This document shows, in pieces, positions 48,071 to 50,461 of a DNA stretch of 50,461 nt. Every line of letters begins with the position of its first letter. Positions within the stretch are counted from its first letter, which is position 1. The DNA is from JANRKF01 sp033763575. GTDB lineage: Bacteria; Pseudomonadota; Alphaproteobacteria; Rickettsiales; SXRF01. Location: NCBI GenBank assembly GCA_033763575.1, contig JANRKF010000030.1, positions 1-50,461 of the forward strand. Reading direction: 5' to 3'. The notes beneath the pieces were generated by a model, which saw only the letters and a list, made by a program, of their open reading frames with translations, was not told the origin of the DNA and did no database searches. The translations under genes were made by a program, and so were the position numbers.

Positions 48071-48604
48071 ATGAAAGCGAGTCACAGGCCGGAATACTCT
48101 CTTGAAGAGATGGAGACGAAGTATAACACAATCACGCTGCTTTACGACTTGGCGGATGAGCTGCTTGCCACGGTGGAAAGCCCGTTTGTGAAGGATGCCG
48201 AAGCACAGTTGAAAATCGTCGAGCCGGTCATTAGTGAAATCAGCGAAGCCACCGACATCCTGACCGAAGAATTCATCCACATCACCGAAAGCAGGGGCGG
48301 CCACCCGATTATCGCCAATAAGACACGCGTGGAAAACGCCATGCGCAAAGTGTTCAATGCGCTGAACGAATACCGTACGGATGTTCGCGCCAGTGGCCGC
48401 CGGGTGGCGGGGGGATTGCGCAATATCGCCGATCCGGTGATTTCCAAAATCCAGCGCCATATCGAAGAGGTGGTGGTGATTTTCTTTGAATTCCTGAATA
48501 TCTCGCTGTCGGCGATTATGCACAAGCAGCAGCTCGAAGCCGTGCGTATCCGCGATCCCCGCATCGCGCTGATGATGCACCAGCACGCCCTGCAGCAGCA
48601 GTAG
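48071..48604 (+). CDS. Unknown all-helical protein
   Basis: A 177-residue protein, rich in long amphipathic helices (EMETKYNTITLLYDLADELL, EAQLKIVEPVISEISEATDI), with an Arg/Gly-rich middle (DVRASGRRVAGGLRNI) and a semi-hydrophobic IEEVVVIFFEFLNISLSAIM. It may be membrane-associated. ATG 48071 is chosen because AAGGA lies 7 nt upstream; an ATG at 48035 is an alternative. A tataat at about 47985-47990 could be a -10 site, but no -35 match is visible. No family recognised. Confidence 0.65.
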   Translation: MKASHRPEYSLEEMETKYNTITLLYDLADELLATVESPFVKDAEAQLKIVEPVISEISEATDILTEEFIHITESRGGHPIIANKTRVENAMRKVFNALNEYRTDVRASGRRVAGGLRNIADPVISKIQRHIEEVVVIFFEFLNISLSAIMHKQQLEAVRIRDPRIALMMHQHALQQQ

Positions 48605-48800
48605 TCAAAATCCTCAGACTTATCCGAGGATCCATACAGACGCCCGCTCTGGCAATATTGTGCCTTAACAGCACCAATTCCCCTTGCTCTCCCTCCGATT
48701 TCTGTTAGAAAACCATTGAATTTCTGGTGGATGTCATTTTTTTTAAAAAAATGCATTTTACCCCCTTCCATGACACCGCATTGCAAGGCACATTGAATCT

Positions 48801-50461
48801 ATGACCACCACACCCGCCAACCCCAATCAACACGATCTCCTCCCCGTTTCCATTGAAGCGGAGATGAAAAAATCCTATCTCGATTATGCGATGAGCGTGA
48901 TCGTGAGCCGCGCTATTCCCGATGTGCGCGACGGGCTGAAACCGGTGCACCGCCGTATTTTATTCGGCATGCTGGAACTGGGTTGCGAATATAACAAGCC
49001 GTATAAAAAATCGGCGCGTATCGTCGGTGACGTGATGGGTAAATTCCACCCGCATGGCGACAGCGCGATCTACGACGCGTTGGTGCGCATGGCGCAGCCA
49101 TTCTCCATGCGCCTCATGCTGGTGGACGGGCAGGGTAACTTCGGCTCGATGGACGGCGATTCCCCGGCGGCGATGCGTTACACCGAATCGCGCCTCTCCA
49201 AAGCCGCCCATGCGCTGCTTGAGGATATCGACAAGGACACCGTCAACTGGCAGGAAAATTATGACGGCTCCGAACAGGAACCGATGGTGCTGCCGGCGGC
49301 ATTCCCGAATCTTCTGGTCAACGGCGCGTCGGGCATCGCGGTCGGTATGGCCACCAACATTCCGCCGCACAATCTCGGCGAGGTGATTGATGCCTGCTGC
49401 ATGTATCTCGATAATAACGACGTCACGATTGAGGAGATGATGGAAGTCTGCCCGGGGCCGGATTTCCCGACCGGCGGCATCATCCTTGGTCGTGCGGGCG
49501 CCCGCTCGGCGCTCTTGACGGGGCGCGGCTCGGTCATCCTGCGCGGCAAAACCGAGATTGAAGATTTAAAATCCGGCAAGTCGGCGATCATCATCACCGA
49601 AGTGCCGTATCAGGTGAATAAAGCCAAGCTGCTGGAGCGCATTGCCGAGCTGGTGCGCGAGAAAAAAATCGAAGGCATTTCCGACCTGCGCGACGAGTCC
49701 GACAAATCGGGCGTGCGCGTGGTCATCGAAGTGAAAAAAGACGCGGTGCCGGATGTGGTGCTCTCGCAGCTTTACAGCTTCACCCCGCTGCAAACCAGCT
49801 TCGGCGTGAACATGCTGGCGCTCGATAATGGCCGCCCGGAGCTGATGAACCTCAAGCATGTCATCACCAGCTTCATCCGCTTCCGCGAGGAAGTCATCAC
49901 CAAGCGCACCAATTTCCTGCTCGGCAAGGCGCGGGACCGGGCGCATGTGCTGGTCGGCCTCGCCATTGCGGTCGCCAATATCGACGAGGTGATCGCGGTC
50001 ATCCGGGCGGCGGCCGATCCGAATGTCGCCCGCGAAGAACTGATGAAACGCAGCTGGCCCGCCGAGGATGTGATGGCGCTCTTGCAACTGGTCGAAGATT
50101 CCGGCAACCGCGTGCAGGGCGGGAAAATCCAGTTCACCGAGGCGCAGGCAAAGGCGATTCTTGAAATCCGCCTGGCAAGGCTCACCGGCCTTGAGCGCAA
50201 TAAAATCGACGAGGAAATGGAAGCGCTCGCCGGCGAAATCGCCGAGTATCTTTCCATTCTCGGCAACCGCGAAAAACTCTATGGCATTCTGCGCACCGAG
50301 CTGCTCGCCGCCAAGGAGCAATTCGCCACGCCGCGCCGCACGGAAATTGAGCTTTCAGAATTTGAAGCCGACATCGAGGATCTGATCCAGCGTGAAGACA
50401 TGGTCGTCACCGTCACCGCCAACGGCTACATCAAGCGCACCGCGCTTTCCACCTACCGCGC
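48801..50461 (+). CDS. gyrA: DNA gyrase subunit A (5' part, runs off right edge)
   Basis: Type II topoisomerase subunit that cuts and rejoins DNA. About 553 codons are present. The N-terminal block VSIEAEMKKSYLDYAMSVIV, the quinolone-resistance region FHPHGDSAIYDALVRMAQP, the catalytic Tyr in AMRYTESRL and the coiled-coil exit region are normal. The positions equivalent to E. coli Ser83 and Asp87 are Ser and Asp, the quinolone-sensitive state. The C-terminal wrapping domain begins at QREDMVVTVTANGYIKR near the edge. The GyrA box that separates GyrA from ParC lies outside the window, but the sequence fits GyrA better. Confidence 0.93.
   Translation, partial: MTTTPANPNQHDLLPVSIEAEMKKSYLDYAMSVIVSRAIPDVRDGLKPVHRRILFGMLELGCEYNKPYKKSARIVGDVMGKFHPHGDSAIYDALVRMAQPFSMRLMLVDGQGNFGSMDGDSPAAMRYTESRLSKAAHALLEDIDKDTVNWQENYDGSEQEPMVLPAAFPNLLVNGASGIAVGMATNIPPHNLGEVIDACCMYLDNNDVTIEEMMEVCPGPDFPTGGIILGRAGARSALLTGRGSVILRGKTEIEDLKSGKSAIIITEVPYQVNKAKLLERIAELVREKKIEGISDLRDESDKSGVRVVIEVKKDAVPDVVLSQLYSFTPLQTSFGVNMLALDNGRPELMNLKHVITSFIRFREEVITKRTNFLLGKARDRAHVLVGLAIAVANIDEVIAVIRAAADPNVAREELMKRSWPAEDVMALLQLVEDSGNRVQGGKIQFTEAQAKAILEIRLARLTGLERNKIDEEMEALAGEIAEYLSILGNREKLYGILRTELLAAKEQFATPRRTEIELSEFEADIEDLIQREDMVVTVTANGYIKRTALSTYR

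Noticed and set aside
48605..48640. Terminator after the unknown gene at 48071-48604
   Set aside because: atcctcag...ccgaggat forms only a short stem and has no following T run.

Overview
The window is a densely coded stretch of an alphaproteobacterial chromosome of moderately high G+C; I cannot fix the order. The evidence is gene content and layout: a three-subunit (Rhodospirillum-type) proton-translocating transhydrogenase, lepB-rnc-era, ftsH-tilS-cpoB-pal, recA close to alaS, a Rickettsia-type 17 kDa glycine-zipper lipoprotein, ETF-ubiquinone oxidoreductase and an alphaproteobacterial-type family 4 uracil-DNA glycosylase. No rRNA, tRNA, CRISPR, IS element or prophage was seen, and no gene-free stretch reaches 300 bases (the longest is about 240, between pal and the AsmA-like gene).

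Layout. 1-6300: a partial gene at the left edge, a uracil-DNA glycosylase, an unknown gene carrying an 11-base homopolymer, ETF-QO with a duplicated 3' end that brackets a small unknown gene, another unknown gene, citrate synthase and a small charged protein. 6300-10940 (minus): recA, an unknown gene, a YciI-like protein and alaS. 11130-20250 (minus): a ten-gene run, cobA - Gly-rich unknown - pntAA - unknown - pntAB - Cys-rich membrane protein - unknown - pntB - class I amidotransferase - RNase R. 20340-26630: lipoprotein, fabI, unknown, CPBP membrane protein, aroC, lytic transglycosylase, glycerol-1-phosphate dehydrogenase-like. 26610-34150 (minus): SdhA-like flavoprotein - metW - large AsmA - degenerate EAL - degenerate prepilin peptidase, divergent from nadC. 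35220-38140 (minus): lepB-rnc-[toxin-antitoxin]-era. 38365-40590: argC, a BrnT toxin broken by an amber codon, BrnA, gamma carbonic anhydrase. 40600-45115 (minus): pal, cpoB, tilS, ftsH. 45358 to the end: AsmA-like, beta carbonic anhydrase, a helical unknown protein and the 5' part of gyrA.

Main observation. The window is invaded by short palindromic elements, several lying in frame inside conserved genes. One family, translated as SLRxxGxEAIQ, sits inside the glycosylase, AlaS and NadC, always in the same orientation and reading frame relative to the host gene. AlaS carries a second element with perfect 26-bp arms. RNase R carries two and NadC a second, of a design whose arms are built from quasi-tandem short words. 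Other palindromes supply the start codons of nadC and the SdhA-like gene, the last codons of ftsH and the gamma carbonic anhydrase, and N-terminal residues of ArgC and probably TilS. This resembles the Rickettsia palindromic elements in behaviour, but the sequences belong to several families. Other points of note are the ETF-QO 3'-end duplication (103 bp, about 90% identical, differences nearly all synonymous), a PemK-type toxin-antitoxin module inserted between rnc and era with its own promoter/operator, and several A+T-richer unknown genes tucked into or next to housekeeping operons.
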